From assembly GCF_000764665.1 (NCBI RefSeq), contig NZ_JRGM01000154.1, positions 50,582-114,581 of the forward strand: a DNA stretch of 64,000 bases. The letters run 5' to 3'. The stretch comes from Aeromonas lacus (GTDB lineage: Bacteria > Pseudomonadota > Gammaproteobacteria > Enterobacterales > Aeromonadaceae). The number at the start of each line of letters is the position of its first letter. Position 1 is the stretch's first letter. A program made the position numbers and the translations under genes. Positions 26,038 through 35,129 of this stretch are shown piece after piece. The notes under the pieces are model-generated. The model worked only from the letters and a program-made list of their open reading frames with translations. It searched no databases and had not been told where the DNA came from.

Positions 26038-27183
26038 ATGGCCAGACCCAATACAGCGTTGTTGCTCACCGGAGGCGGAGCGCGCGCCGCCTATCAGGTC
26101 GGCGCCCTCAAGGCCGTGGCGGAGCTCTATCCGCGCAATCTCGGCATCCCCTTTCCCATTTTGTGTGGCACCTCAGCCGGGGCCATCAACGTCACCGCGC
26201 TCGCCTGCTACGCCTCCAGCTTTCATCTGGGGGTGCGCAAGCTGGAGTGGGTCTGGCGCCGCTTCGAGACCCACCACATCTTCGATTTTCACCCGGGGCG
26301 CCTGCTGTGGCGACTGATGTACGAAGGCTCGGCCGGCCTCATCAATCCCGACACCAACCACGCCTTTCATCTGTTTGACAACGCGCCGCTGCGCCGCCTG
26401 CTGGATCAGCTCATCGACTATCACCGCATCGATGACAACATCCTCTACGGCAGTCTGGAGGCGCTTGCCATCACGGCATCCGACTACGACGACGGTCTCT
26501 CCACCACCTTTTTTCAGGGGCGGGCCGACCACCATCCCTGGGAGCGAGCCAGACGGCGCGGGGTGCGCACCCTGCTCACCTCGGATCATCTGCTCGCCTC
26601 CTCGGCGCTCCCCTTTGTCTTTCCGGCCACCCATATCGGCGACAAGTTCTACGGCGACGGCTCCATCCATCAGCTGAGCCCGCTCAGCCCCGCCATCCAT
26701 CTGGGGGCGGAGCGGATCCTGCTGATCACCCTGGATCCGCCAGCCCACTCGGCACCGACCCATCATCACGGCCATCTCACCAGCTCCAATATCGCCAGCC
26801 ATCTGCTCGATACCGTCTTTACCGACACCCTCAACTCCGATCTGGAGCGGCTGTGGCGTATCAACCAGACTCTGGATCTTATTCCGGAGCGGGAGCGCAA
26901 TCGCCTCAAGCTGAAGCGGGTGGAGACCTGCGTGCTCAAGCCAAGCGAAGATCTCGATGCCATCGCGCTGGCCTATCTGCGCAAGCTGCCGGTGCAGTTG
27001 CGCCGCCTGTTGCGCGTGTTGGGGGTGAAGGGGGATGAGACCAGCAGTCTGGCCAGTTTTCTGATGTTCTATCCGGGCTACTGCCAGCAGCTGATCAAGC
27101 TGGGCTATCGGGACACCCTGAGGGAGCAGGCCCGGGTGATCGACTTTCTCGGCATAGAGGCTCAGCCGAGGGAGAGAGAGTAA
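26038..27183 (+). CDS. Patatin-like phospholipase
   Basis: A 381-residue protein, with an AAGG site nine bases before its ATG. It has the patatin oxyanion loop LLTGGGARAAYQVG, the nucleophile elbow CGTSAG with Ser46, and the catalytic Asp in FYGDGSIHQLSPL, forming the usual Ser-Asp dyad. No signal peptide is visible, so it is probably cytoplasmic or membrane-associated. The C-terminal 120 residues are helical and basic (RERNRLKLKRVE). Such enzymes cleave acyl chains from phospholipids; the true substrate is unknown. It ends six bases before the convergent antiporter gene with no visible terminator between them. Confidence 0.9.
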   Translation: MARPNTALLLTGGGARAAYQVGALKAVAELYPRNLGIPFPILCGTSAGAINVTALACYASSFHLGVRKLEWVWRRFETHHIFDFHPGRLLWRLMYEGSAGLINPDTNHAFHLFDNAPLRRLLDQLIDYHRIDDNILYGSLEALAITASDYDDGLSTTFFQGRADHHPWERARRRGVRTLLTSDHLLASSALPFVFPATHIGDKFYGDGSIHQLSPLSPAIHLGAERILLITLDPPAHSAPTHHHGHLTSSNIASHLLDTVFTDTLNSDLERLWRINQTLDLIPERERNRLKLKRVETCVLKPSEDLDAIALAYLRKLPVQLRRLLRVLGVKGDETSSLASFLMFYPGYCQQLIKLGYRDTLREQARVIDFLGIEAQPRERE

Positions 27184-27189
27184 CGCTTC

Positions 27190-29142
27190 TCAGCGCCCCT
27201 CGAGCAGGCGCTGCTCCGCCTGCTCGATGGCGACCGCGGTACCAAACAGGATCAGCCGATCGCCAGCCTGCAGGGTCAGCTCATCCCGAGGCTCCAGCAT
27301 CTGATCGCCACGCTGAACCTCCTTGATCCTCACCTCATCCAGCGGCAGCTCCCGCACTTCGCGCCCCACAGCCCAAGCCTGATCATGCAACATCAATGGG
27401 TGGAGGCGCTCCAGCAGCTGATCAGCCTCAAGGTTGTTGGCGCTCTGATCTCCCCAGTAGAAGCCGTGCAGAAAGCGGTACTGGCTGCTGCGCTCATGCT
27501 CCATGCGCCGGATCACCCGCCCGAGGGGAATATCGCAATTGACCAGCAGATGGGAGACCAGCATCAGGGCCCCCTCCTGAGACTCCGGGATCACTTCGAA
27601 AGCCCCCGCCTGCTTGTAGTGCTCGAGGAAGCTGTCATCCCGGGTACGCACCAGCACCTTGAGCTCTCCTGCCAGCTCGCGGATCAACGCCAGCATCGCC
27701 TCCACCCGCTTGCGATCGTCAAAGGTGATGATCACCAGCCGGGCCCGCAGCAGACCGGCCGCCAGCAGGATATCGCGCCGGCTGGCATCGCCAAAGGCCA
27801 CCTGCTCCCCTGCCAGCTTGGCCTCGCTCACCCGCTCCGGGTCAAGGTCGAGCGCCAGAAACGGGATCTCCTCAAGCTTGAGAAAACGGGCGCAGGTCTG
27901 CCCCGCCCGACCAAACCCGGCAATGATGACGTGCTGGCTCTTGCTGAGCCCGGACTGGGCCACTTCGGAGCGGGTCAACAGCGCCGGATCGGTCAGACTG
28001 CGAGCCAGCGAGTGGGCCTGAGTAACCAGCCAGGGGGTCATGGCGATGGAGATGATGCCGATGCCGATCAGCCGGGAGACCAGTTGCGGATCCAGCAGGC
28101 CGTGATGGAGTGCCAACGCCAGCAGCACAAAGCCGAACTCCCCCACCTGACTCAGCATGATGCCGGCCGCCATGCTGTCGCGCTTGCGCTCTCCCATCAG
28201 CCGGCCGGCCAGCAGCACCAGCAGGGATTTGCAGAGCACCAGCAGCACCACACAGAGCAACACCTGCCACCATGCCTGTGCCACCAGCTCCCAGTCCATG
28301 TTCATCCCGATGGTGATGAAAAAGAGCCCCATCAGCACGTCGCGAAAGGGCTTGATATCCACTTCAAGCTGATGGCGATAGTGGGACTCCCCCAGCATCA
28401 TGCCGGCCAGAAAGGCCCCCAGCGCCATCGAAAGACCGAGCGAATAGGTCATGAAAGCGGCCAGCAGCGCCACCAGCAGGGCGCTCAGCACGAACAGTTC
28501 GTCGGAGCGGGCCCGCGCCACCTCATGAAACAGCAGCGGCAACAACCACTTGCCCACCGCCAGCAGGCTCAACAGGGCGAAACTCCCCTTGAGAATCGCC
28601 CAGGCGATCTCGGCAATCAGCGCACTGCCCTGCACCTGTGGCTCGGCCAGAATGGGGATCATCACCAGCAGGGGCACCACCGCCAGATCCTGAAACAGCA
28701 GCACGCTCACCCCCAACTGGGCGCGACGGGTATGGAGCTGCTTCTGCTCACCCAGCTGCTTGATCACCACCGCCGTAGAGGAGAGCGCCAGCGTGCCCCC
28801 CACCACCAGCGCCTGCGCCAGACTCAGCCCCAGATGCCAGCCAAACCAGAAGAAGAGCAGCGAGGTGAGCAGCACCTGCAAACCGCCCACCCCCAACACC
28901 AGATAGCGCATCGCCAGCAGCTTGGGGAGGGAGAACTCCAGCCCCAGCGAGAACATCAGAAAGACGATTCCCAGCTCGGCGATGGTCTGCATGATCGACT
29001 GGCCGGTGATCACCGCCAACCCGTGCGGGCCTAGCAGTACGCCGGCAATCAGGTAGGCGAGGATCACCGGCAAGCCGAAGCGTCGGAAAATTGCCACCAG
29101 CAGGACAGCGGCGAAGAGCAGGATCAGCAGGTCTGTGTACAA
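27190..29142 (-). CDS. CPA2-family monovalent cation/proton antiporter (KefB/YbaL-like)
   Basis: A 650-residue protein. The start is a TTG at 29142, supported by a strong AGGAGG site; there is no better ATG near. About residues 1-375 hold a dozen transmembrane segments with FGLPVILAYLIAGVLLGPHG, FLMFSLGLEFSLPKL and LALSSTAVVIKQL, typical of the Na/H exchanger fold. A TrkA-N domain with the GFGRAGQ dinucleotide motif begins at about 400, and a TrkA-C domain ends the protein. It exchanges potassium or sodium for protons under ligand control; the kef ancillary subunit gene is not present. Confidence 0.92.
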   Translation of the reverse strand: MYTDLLILLFAAVLLVAIFRRFGLPVILAYLIAGVLLGPHGLAVITGQSIMQTIAELGIVFLMFSLGLEFSLPKLLAMRYLVLGVGGLQVLLTSLLFFWFGWHLGLSLAQALVVGGTLALSSTAVVIKQLGEQKQLHTRRAQLGVSVLLFQDLAVVPLLVMIPILAEPQVQGSALIAEIAWAILKGSFALLSLLAVGKWLLPLLFHEVARARSDELFVLSALLVALLAAFMTYSLGLSMALGAFLAGMMLGESHYRHQLEVDIKPFRDVLMGLFFITIGMNMDWELVAQAWWQVLLCVVLLVLCKSLLVLLAGRLMGERKRDSMAAGIMLSQVGEFGFVLLALALHHGLLDPQLVSRLIGIGIISIAMTPWLVTQAHSLARSLTDPALLTRSEVAQSGLSKSQHVIIAGFGRAGQTCARFLKLEEIPFLALDLDPERVSEAKLAGEQVAFGDASRRDILLAAGLLRARLVIITFDDRKRVEAMLALIRELAGELKVLVRTRDDSFLEHYKQAGAFEVIPESQEGALMLVSHLLVNCDIPLGRVIRRMEHERSSQYRFLHGFYWGDQSANNLEADQLLERLHPLMLHDQAWAVGREVRELPLDEVRIKEVQRGDQMLEPRDELTLQAGDRLILFGTAVAIEQAEQRLLEGR

Positions 29143-29262
29143 ATTTTCCCCTCCTTTTTATCAACTTAAGTCTAGTCAGCCGATCCTTGGCTCTGGAAAC
29201 ATATATTGGGCATGCCAATTGCAGGTGAAGGGGAGCAGTCAAGTGGTTACAGGTGGAATACC

Positions 29263-30165
29263 ATGGAAAACAGATCGTCACTCAATGGCTTTAGCCATGG
29301 CATCGAGCAGTGGGTTCGCCAGATGGAGCGGCTCACGCCCTTGCCCAGCGTAGAACGCAATCAGTTGCTGGAGCAGTTGCTGGGGCAGCACGAGCTCGGC
29401 GGCCTGCTGACAACTTTTGCCGATCGAGCGGCAAAAATTGTCAGGATCCACAGTCTCTATATGGACGGTAGCCACCCCCATGTGCTGATCCAGCACCCGC
29501 CGATGGCCACCCTCAACCTGCACAGCTACCTGTTCGAGCTGCGCGGTCAGCATGAGCAACTGCTCGGCCAGCTCCACTACGAGCTGGAACACCCGCTCAG
29601 CGGCAGCCAGCAACGGGTACTGCTGCAGTACCATCAGCTGCTCAGCCTGTTGCTGCCCCTCTACATGCGGCTGGAAAAACTGGATCAGCAGGTGCGCCTC
29701 GATCACCTGACCGGCCTTGGCAACCGCTCCTATTTTGACGAAGCCATCGGCCGCGCCATCGAGCAGCACAGCCGCGAGCCCCATGGTCTGGTGCTGGTGC
29801 TGCTGGATCTCGACCGCTTCAAGCAGATCAACGACACCTGGGGCCACCCGGTCGGGGATCTGGTTCTGAGCCGCTTCGCCCAGCTGCTCAAGGGGTGCAT
29901 CCGCAGTACGGATCAGGCCTTCCGGCTCGGGGGGGATGAGTTCGCCCTGCTGTTGCAACCGGCCGAACCCGAGGCGTGGCGCCCGGTCTGGCTGCGCCTG
30001 CAGCACATGCTGATGACCAACAAGGAACTCAGCACCTTCTCGGTCGGTTGCAGTCTGGGGGCCGCCAGCTGGCAATCAGGCGTCAGTGTACAAGCTCTTT
30101 ACGAGGCGGCAGACAGCCACCTCTACGCCCGCAAAAAAGCCGGCAAAGCCGGCCTCGCCGAATAA
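29263..30165 (+). CDS. Diguanylate cyclase (GGDEF)
   Basis: A 300-residue protein starting at 29263 after a GGTGGA site. The N-terminal 135 residues are helical with no transmembrane segment and no family I recognise; they may be a sensor. The GGDEF domain follows, opening with LDHLTGLGNRSYFDEAI and with the intact active site LGGDEF (Gly223-Phe227). The product-inhibition I-site RSTD is present five residues before it. It should therefore make cyclic di-GMP and be feedback-controlled. No EAL domain. Confidence 0.92.
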   Translation: MENRSSLNGFSHGIEQWVRQMERLTPLPSVERNQLLEQLLGQHELGGLLTTFADRAAKIVRIHSLYMDGSHPHVLIQHPPMATLNLHSYLFELRGQHEQLLGQLHYELEHPLSGSQQRVLLQYHQLLSLLLPLYMRLEKLDQQVRLDHLTGLGNRSYFDEAIGRAIEQHSREPHGLVLVLLDLDRFKQINDTWGHPVGDLVLSRFAQLLKGCIRSTDQAFRLGGDEFALLLQPAEPEAWRPVWLRLQHMLMTNKELSTFSVGCSLGAASWQSGVSVQALYEAADSHLYARKKAGKAGLAE

Positions 30166-30181
30166 CCGGGTACTCTTCTTT

Positions 30182-30221
30182 GCTCCGGCACATGCAGCCA
30201 TGTGACCGGAGCCCTTTTTTT
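30182..30221. terminator. Terminator between the GGDEF gene and tilS
   Basis: A 13-bp stem with one bulge (30182-30194 with 30199-30212, loop CAGC) is followed by seven T residues that touch the tilS stop codon. Confidence 0.88.
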
Positions 30222-31579
30222 CACTCCGCTTCCTGCTCAGGCAACAGCTCCCGCCCTTGCGTTGACAACCATTGGCATGAAAGCCCCTCCTGCTCTGCCA
30301 TAAATCCGTCGCAGACAAAGAGTCCGACCACAGCCGCAACCTGCTCGCCATAGTAGAGGATAGGGATCCGCCCCCGCTGCCACGAAGGAACGCCGTACTC
30401 TTGCAGCAGCTTCTTCAAGCGGCGGCTGCCACCGCGTCCCACCGGATTCAGCATGGCCCCCGGCACCACGCCAAAGCGCACCGACAGAGGCTCCTCCGGT
30501 CTGGGCAAACGCAGCAACCCATCTCCCGCTTTCTCCATACGTACCACCAGTTCACCCAAGCCATCCGGCAGGGTAAGCGGCTCGCCCGGCGTCAACGGCA
30601 ACACCTGATGACAAGGTTGCAGATCCGGGGCGACCAGATAGAGGCGCTCCTGAAAACGGCGGCAACTCAGGCCGCCCCAGTTGAGCTGCGGATTGGCATC
30701 GGGCCGCGCCAGCGCTACCTCCTGCCACAGCCGGGCAAGCTGCTCGCGCGATGGCATCTCCCCCCCCTGACGGCGGATCCAGTAGCGCAGCAGGTTGTTG
30801 CGCCGGGTCGACGAGAGGGCGTGCAGCAGGCCGATATGGAGCGCCTCCCCTTCGCCGGCCAGCTGCCAGTCGCTCTCGGCCAGTTCGTCCAGCAGCGCCT
30901 CCTGCTCGGCGCACAGTGCCATGCTGCGGACGGCTGTGCGGGCAATGGCAGGCCAGCGCGCCTTGAGTTGGGGGATAAGCGTCTGGCGCAGAAAATTGCG
31001 GTCATAGCTCACGTCCTGATTGCTCTCATCCTCGACCCAACCATAAGGCAGGGTGACGGCAACCTCGGCCAGTTCGGCCCGGCTGATATCGAGCAGCGGC
31101 CGCAGCAGGAGACCGCCAGCAAAGGGCTGGCTTGGCAAGATGCCGGCCAGACCGCGCAGACCGGCGCCGCGCTTGAGGGCCAGCAGCAGAGTCTCCAGCT
31201 GATCGTCCTGATGGTGGGCAGTGAGCAGCCACTCCCCCTCCGTCATGTGCGCCATCAGCCGCTGGTAGCGGGCGGTGCGTGCCTGCGCCTCCAGACTCTC
31301 GCCATTGCCGCGGGCAAGGGTGACCCGCTCGACAATGAGCGGCACCGCCAGCTGCAGGCAGACCGACTCGCAGTGAGCCACCCACTCGTCGGCATGGGGG
31401 CTGAGACCATGGTGCACGTGCAGCGCCCGAAGCGGCAAGCCGTGCTCACGGGCAAACTGCGCCGCCAGCGCCAGCAGCAGGGTGGAGTCGAGGCCACCGC
31501 TGAAGGCCACCAGCAGGCGAGTGGAACCTTCCGGTTCTGGCAGAGTCTGACAAAAGCGAGAATAAAGATGAGAAATCAT
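30221..31579 (-). CDS. tilS: tRNA(Ile)-lysidine synthase
   Basis: A 452-residue protein starting at 31579, where a GGGGAAG site precedes the ATG; an upstream extension of the frame has no family similarity. The PP-loop motif SGGLDS is at 27-32, followed by LHVHHGLSPHADEW, LLTAHHQDDQLETLLL and the NxxRN-type YDRNFLRQTLIP. The C-terminal TilS-specific domain is present (RGGSRRLKKLLQEYGVPSWQ, RIPILYYGEQVAAVVGLFV). It changes the wobble C of the AUA-reading isoleucine tRNA to lysidine; essential. Length is close to the E. coli protein. Confidence 0.97.
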   Translation of the reverse strand: MISHLYSRFCQTLPEPEGSTRLLVAFSGGLDSTLLLALAAQFAREHGLPLRALHVHHGLSPHADEWVAHCESVCLQLAVPLIVERVTLARGNGESLEAQARTARYQRLMAHMTEGEWLLTAHHQDDQLETLLLALKRGAGLRGLAGILPSQPFAGGLLLRPLLDISRAELAEVAVTLPYGWVEDESNQDVSYDRNFLRQTLIPQLKARWPAIARTAVRSMALCAEQEALLDELAESDWQLAGEGEALHIGLLHALSSTRRNNLLRYWIRRQGGEMPSREQLARLWQEVALARPDANPQLNWGGLSCRRFQERLYLVAPDLQPCHQVLPLTPGEPLTLPDGLGELVVRMEKAGDGLLRLPRPEEPLSVRFGVVPGAMLNPVGRGGSRRLKKLLQEYGVPSWQRGRIPILYYGEQVAAVVGLFVCDGFMAEQEGLSCQWLSTQGRELLPEQEAE

Positions 31580-31800
31580 AGGCTTCCCCAAAACGGACCG
31601 GCCGATCTTAGCAGAGTCGCGGCTGGCAAGCTGCACTGTGGCGACTAGGGGCTCGTTCGGGATCACTCGTCCTGACGACGCCGCTTGCGCCGGCACGGCA
31701 ACCCACCCTAGAGTAGGGCTCGCCTGTGCAGACCCGAAAGTCACCCGTTCAGAAGAGGCGCAGGCAGGGAAGCAAACAACCCGATGTGGAATCAGATCCC

Positions 31801-33834
31801 ATGAACAACAAGAAAAGCATTCTGGCCGGCCTTATCGGGCTGGCCCTGTTGGCTGGTTGCAGCCAGGCGCCCGAGAGCGCACCGAAACACTCCGGACTGG
31901 CGCTGGCCAATATGGACACCCGGGTCAAACCCGGCGATGACTTCTTCCGCTACGTCAATGGCAAGTGGCTCGCCACCGCCAAGATCCCCGACGATCGCCC
32001 CGCCGATGGCGCCTTCTACATGCTGCGGGACAAATCCCTCGCCGACGTGCGGGTGCTGGTCGAGGGGCTGGCCCATCAACAAGCCGCTACCGGCACGCCG
32101 ACCCAGCAGATCCGTGATCTCTACGCCAGTTATCTGGATCAGGCAGGCCGCGACGCCAAGGGGCTCACCCCGCTGGCACCGGCGCTGGCCGATATCGACC
32201 GGATCAGTGATCAAGCAACGCTGGCCCGCGCCTTTGCCCAAAGTGGTCGCATGGGTGGCGGCGCACCGTTCGGTATCTGGATCGATGCCGATGCCAAGGC
32301 GCCGGATCGCTATGCGGTCTACCTCTATCAGGGTGGGCTGGGGCTGCCGGATCGCGACTACTACCTCAAGCAGGATCCAGACAGTCAGGCGCTGCGCCAG
32401 AAGTACCAGCAACATATCGCCGCCATGCTGAGTCGCCTCGGTGAATCTGATCCGAGCGGCAAGGCCAAGCGAATTCTGGCCCTCGAAACCCGGCTCGCCA
32501 CCATCCAGTGGGACAACGTGGCCCTGCGGGATCGGGAGAAGAACTACAACAAGCGCCCCGCCAGCGAACTGGCGCGGCTCGCCCCCCATCTCGACTGGCA
32601 GGCTTATCTGAACGCCGCGGGCATCGCAGCCCAGCCGGAGCTCATCATCGGTCAGCCAACCTATCTGAGCGCGCTGGATCAGGTGATGGCCCAGACCCCC
32701 ATCGCCGACTGGCAGGCCTACCTCAAGTGGCAGCTGCTGACCGACTACGCCCCCTATCTCGACAGCGAGACCGATCGGGCCAACTTCGCCTTCTACGGCA
32801 CCACCCTGAGCGGCACGCCCAAGCAGCGGGCCAGCTGGGAGCGTGGGCTGGGGGTGTTGAACGATCATCTGGGCGAAGCGGTCGGCCAGCTCTATGTGGC
32901 CCGTTACTTCCCGCCCGCAGCCAAGGAGCGGATGGAGCAGCTGGTGGAGAACCTGCGCACCGCCTATCGCCAGAGCATTGAAGAGCTGGACTGGATGTCG
33001 CCGGAGACCAAGACCCAGGCGCTCGAGAAGCTGGCCAAGTTCCGACCCAAGATCGGCTACCCCGACAAGTGGAAGGATTACAGCGCCATCGCCATCAAAC
33101 CGGACGATCTGGTGGGCAACCTGCAGCGCTCGCAGGCCTTCGAGTATGCCGACAATCTGGCTCGCCTCGGCAAGCCGGTCGATCGGGACGAGTGGCATAT
33201 GTCGCCGCAGACGGTGAACGCCTACTACAACCCGAGCAACAACGAGATCGTCTTCCCGGCGGCCATTTTGCAGCCCCCCTTCTTCGACATGACTGCAGAT
33301 GACGCAGTCAACTACGGCGCCATCGGCGGGGTGATCGGCCACGAGATGGGCCACGGTTTTGATGATCAGGGGGCCAAATCCGACGGCGACGGCATGATGC
33401 GCGACTGGTGGACGCCGCAGGATCTCAAGGAGTTCCGCTTCCGTACCAGCCGGCTGGTCGCCCAGTACAACCGCTTCGAGCCCATCAACGGCCAGTTCGT
33501 CAACGGTCAGTTCACCCTGGGGGAGAACATCGGCGATCTGGGCGGCCTCACCATCGCCCACAAGGCCTACGAGCTGTCGCTGGATGGCAAGGAGGCGCCG
33601 GTGCTGGACGGCTTCACCGGCGAGCAGCGCTTCTTCCTCGGCTGGGCGCAGGTGTGGAAAGGGATATATCGTCCCGAGCTGATGCAGATGCTGCTGCGCT
33701 CCGACCCCCACTCGCCGCCCGAGTACCGGGTCAACGGCGTGGTGCCGAATATTCCCGCCTTCTACGAGGCATTCAACATCCAGCCGGGAGACAAGCTCTA
33801 TCTGCCGCCCCAGAAACGGGTGAAGATCTGGTAA
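31801..33834 (+). CDS. PepO-like M13 (neprilysin-type) lipoprotein endopeptidase
   Basis: A 677-residue precursor with lipobox LLAGCSQ (Cys at about 20). The start at 31801 gives the proper signal and has a GGA-type site. The zinc motif is HEMGH (His514 and His518), the third ligand and structural Asp are in GENIGDLGG, and the substrate-binding NAYYNPSNNEIVFPAAIL block lies ahead of them. The long helical N-terminal half closes over the active site. M13 enzymes cut peptides of up to about 40 residues; this one should act on the periplasmic face of a membrane. It is divergent from tilS with a 221-base gap that shows no further gene. Confidence 0.94.
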   Translation: MNNKKSILAGLIGLALLAGCSQAPESAPKHSGLALANMDTRVKPGDDFFRYVNGKWLATAKIPDDRPADGAFYMLRDKSLADVRVLVEGLAHQQAATGTPTQQIRDLYASYLDQAGRDAKGLTPLAPALADIDRISDQATLARAFAQSGRMGGGAPFGIWIDADAKAPDRYAVYLYQGGLGLPDRDYYLKQDPDSQALRQKYQQHIAAMLSRLGESDPSGKAKRILALETRLATIQWDNVALRDREKNYNKRPASELARLAPHLDWQAYLNAAGIAAQPELIIGQPTYLSALDQVMAQTPIADWQAYLKWQLLTDYAPYLDSETDRANFAFYGTTLSGTPKQRASWERGLGVLNDHLGEAVGQLYVARYFPPAAKERMEQLVENLRTAYRQSIEELDWMSPETKTQALEKLAKFRPKIGYPDKWKDYSAIAIKPDDLVGNLQRSQAFEYADNLARLGKPVDRDEWHMSPQTVNAYYNPSNNEIVFPAAILQPPFFDMTADDAVNYGAIGGVIGHEMGHGFDDQGAKSDGDGMMRDWWTPQDLKEFRFRTSRLVAQYNRFEPINGQFVNGQFTLGENIGDLGGLTIAHKAYELSLDGKEAPVLDGFTGEQRFFLGWAQVWKGIYRPELMQMLLRSDPHSPPEYRVNGVVPNIPAFYEAFNIQPGDKLYLPPQKRVKIW

Positions 33835-33845
33835 TGATAAAAAGC

Positions 33846-33867
33846 AGGGCCCAATCATGGGCCCTGA
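33846..33867. other. Hairpin after the M13 peptidase gene
   Basis: A 9-bp perfect stem (33846-33854 with 33859-33867, loop ATCA) follows the stop codon. It lacks a T run on the plus strand, though one is present on the minus strand (run of A at 33837-33844). It may protect the 3' end or act as a weak terminator. Confidence 0.45.
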
Positions 33868-33883
33868 TACAAAAGAGAAAAAT

Positions 33884-34555
33884 ATGAACAAGACGCTTCT
33901 GGCTCTGGGACTTCTTTCCCTATATGCGAGTGCTACTGAAGCTTGGGCCAGTACCATAAAACAGCGAGAGTGCTATCCCTCACAGGATCTTCGTATTTGT
34001 CTGTATCAGGATTCTCGCGTTGTATCGGATACAAATGCGGGTTTTTATTCTGAAGCAGAAGGCCCTTGGGAACCACCTCTGGTCAACGCAGAAATACGCA
34101 TTTTTGGCACAAACAATGAACAACTTGCTCGATTGAAGGTATTTCGTTTAGCAAAAATCAGTCCTACCAAGTTGGTAGATCAAGCAAAACCAGTATTTCT
34201 TCTGGATGAAGATCGCTCTATGGGAGCCGGAGGATTTAATGGTGTGGAATCACGACCTTTTACTGCATCACCCAAAGGCATCCATTTTTTACCGCTAAAA
34301 GGATCTGATATAAACAAAACATGGACACTTTTATCAGCACTAAGGGCTAATTGGCGCGAAGTTCCCTCCGGTTTTTTGGTAGTAAGTTCTTTCCCAGATA
34401 TCCCTAAACAAGGTGAGTGGGATGGCGAGTCGACCAAAACCACATTTAGCAGACTAACTCTCGACAAAGGCATATTTACTATTTCAAGTAGAAGCGAACC
34501 CATATATTGGGAAAGTGAAAATGATTTTCCAGAAGAACAGTTGTTTCCAAAGTAG
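33884..34555 (+). CDS. Secreted protein of unknown function in an AT-rich block
   Basis: A 223-residue precursor starting at 33884 after an AGAG site, with a signal peptide (LALGLLSLYASATEAWA). I recognise no family. The mature part has two Cys near its start (RECYPSQDLRICLY), several beta-like strands, and an acidic C-terminus (ESENDFPEEQLFPK). Base composition is strikingly lower in G+C than that of the flanking genes and codon choice differs (many AAA, TTT, ATA), so it was probably acquired. The next gene is pliI on the same strand, 61 bases on. A role in the envelope is likely; a lysozyme-inhibitor role is only a guess from the neighbour. Confidence 0.8.
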   Translation: MNKTLLALGLLSLYASATEAWASTIKQRECYPSQDLRICLYQDSRVVSDTNAGFYSEAEGPWEPPLVNAEIRIFGTNNEQLARLKVFRLAKISPTKLVDQAKPVFLLDEDRSMGAGGFNGVESRPFTASPKGIHFLPLKGSDINKTWTLLSALRANWREVPSGFLVVSSFPDIPKQGEWDGESTKTTFSRLTLDKGIFTISSRSEPIYWESENDFPEEQLFPK

Positions 34556-34616
34556 TGAACTCAAGAAACAAATGAATACCTTTCGTCCAAATAGCCAACA
34601 CATGACAGGAGCTGCC

Positions 34617-35048
34617 ATGAACCGAGCATTATTATTTCTTTTGGTTATTGGTACATCAGTTCAAGCCGAAGAGGGATTTAGCAAACAGCTGACACTCCCC
34701 TCCGGTCAGGTGATCACGGTGGCCGAAGGACGCGGTGAACCCGCCTCCATCGGCAGCTACGATGTGCGCCTCTACTCCGGCGCCAATCCCCAGTTCCCGC
34801 TGGATCAGTTCATCGATGGCAAGGTGCTGCCGCGCGATGGCTCCATCAAGGAGCTGAAATTGCTGGATCTCAACGGTGACAAGCAGCCCGAGCTGGTGGT
34901 CATCATGGAGAGCGCTGGCAGCGGCAGCTACCTGAGCGCCGACGCCTTTACCATCAGTGCGCAGGAGGGGCTCGACACCTTCAACCATGTCGAGGGACTC
35001 GGGCCCAAGGAGGATGTGATCGAGGCGCTCAAGGATCCCAAGGATTAA
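34617..35048 (+). CDS. pliI: PliI-type periplasmic inhibitor of I-type lysozyme
   Basis: A 143-residue precursor with an AGGAG site seven bases before the ATG and a signal peptide ending SVQA-EE. The mature part fits PliI, a family first described from Aeromonas: QLTLPSGQVITVAEGRGEP, SYDVRLYSG, LLDLNGDKQPELVVIMES, and the SGSYLSADAF segment that carries the conserved SGxxY-like loop inserted into the lysozyme active site. It protects against invertebrate-type lysozyme. The first 20 or so codons are AT-rich like the gene before it, while the rest is GC-rich like the chromosome, so a recombination edge seems to lie near 34690. Confidence 0.88.
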   Translation: MNRALLFLLVIGTSVQAEEGFSKQLTLPSGQVITVAEGRGEPASIGSYDVRLYSGANPQFPLDQFIDGKVLPRDGSIKELKLLDLNGDKQPELVVIMESAGSGSYLSADAFTISAQEGLDTFNHVEGLGPKEDVIEALKDPKD

Positions 35049-35080
35049 GGCGCGACAGCCCCCCATGCTTCAGAAATAGA

Positions 35081-35105
35081 AAAAGCCCTGACCAGCAGGG
35101 CTTTT
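35081..35105. terminator. Bidirectional terminator between pliI and pdxY
   Basis: A 10-bp stem (35081-35090 with 35096-35105) has A and T runs at its ends and lies between convergent genes. Confidence 0.88.
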
Positions 35106-35129
35106 TTGTATCCAGAATCGGCGACGCAT

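Noticed and set aside
33837..33870. Terminator after the M13 peptidase gene
   Set aside because: The stem is good but the T run is on the wrong strand, so it is listed only as a hairpin.
31792..33957. 721-codon minus-strand open frame opposite the M13 peptidase gene
   Set aside because: The plus-strand gene has a lipobox, the zinc motif and normal length; the antisense frame has none of these.
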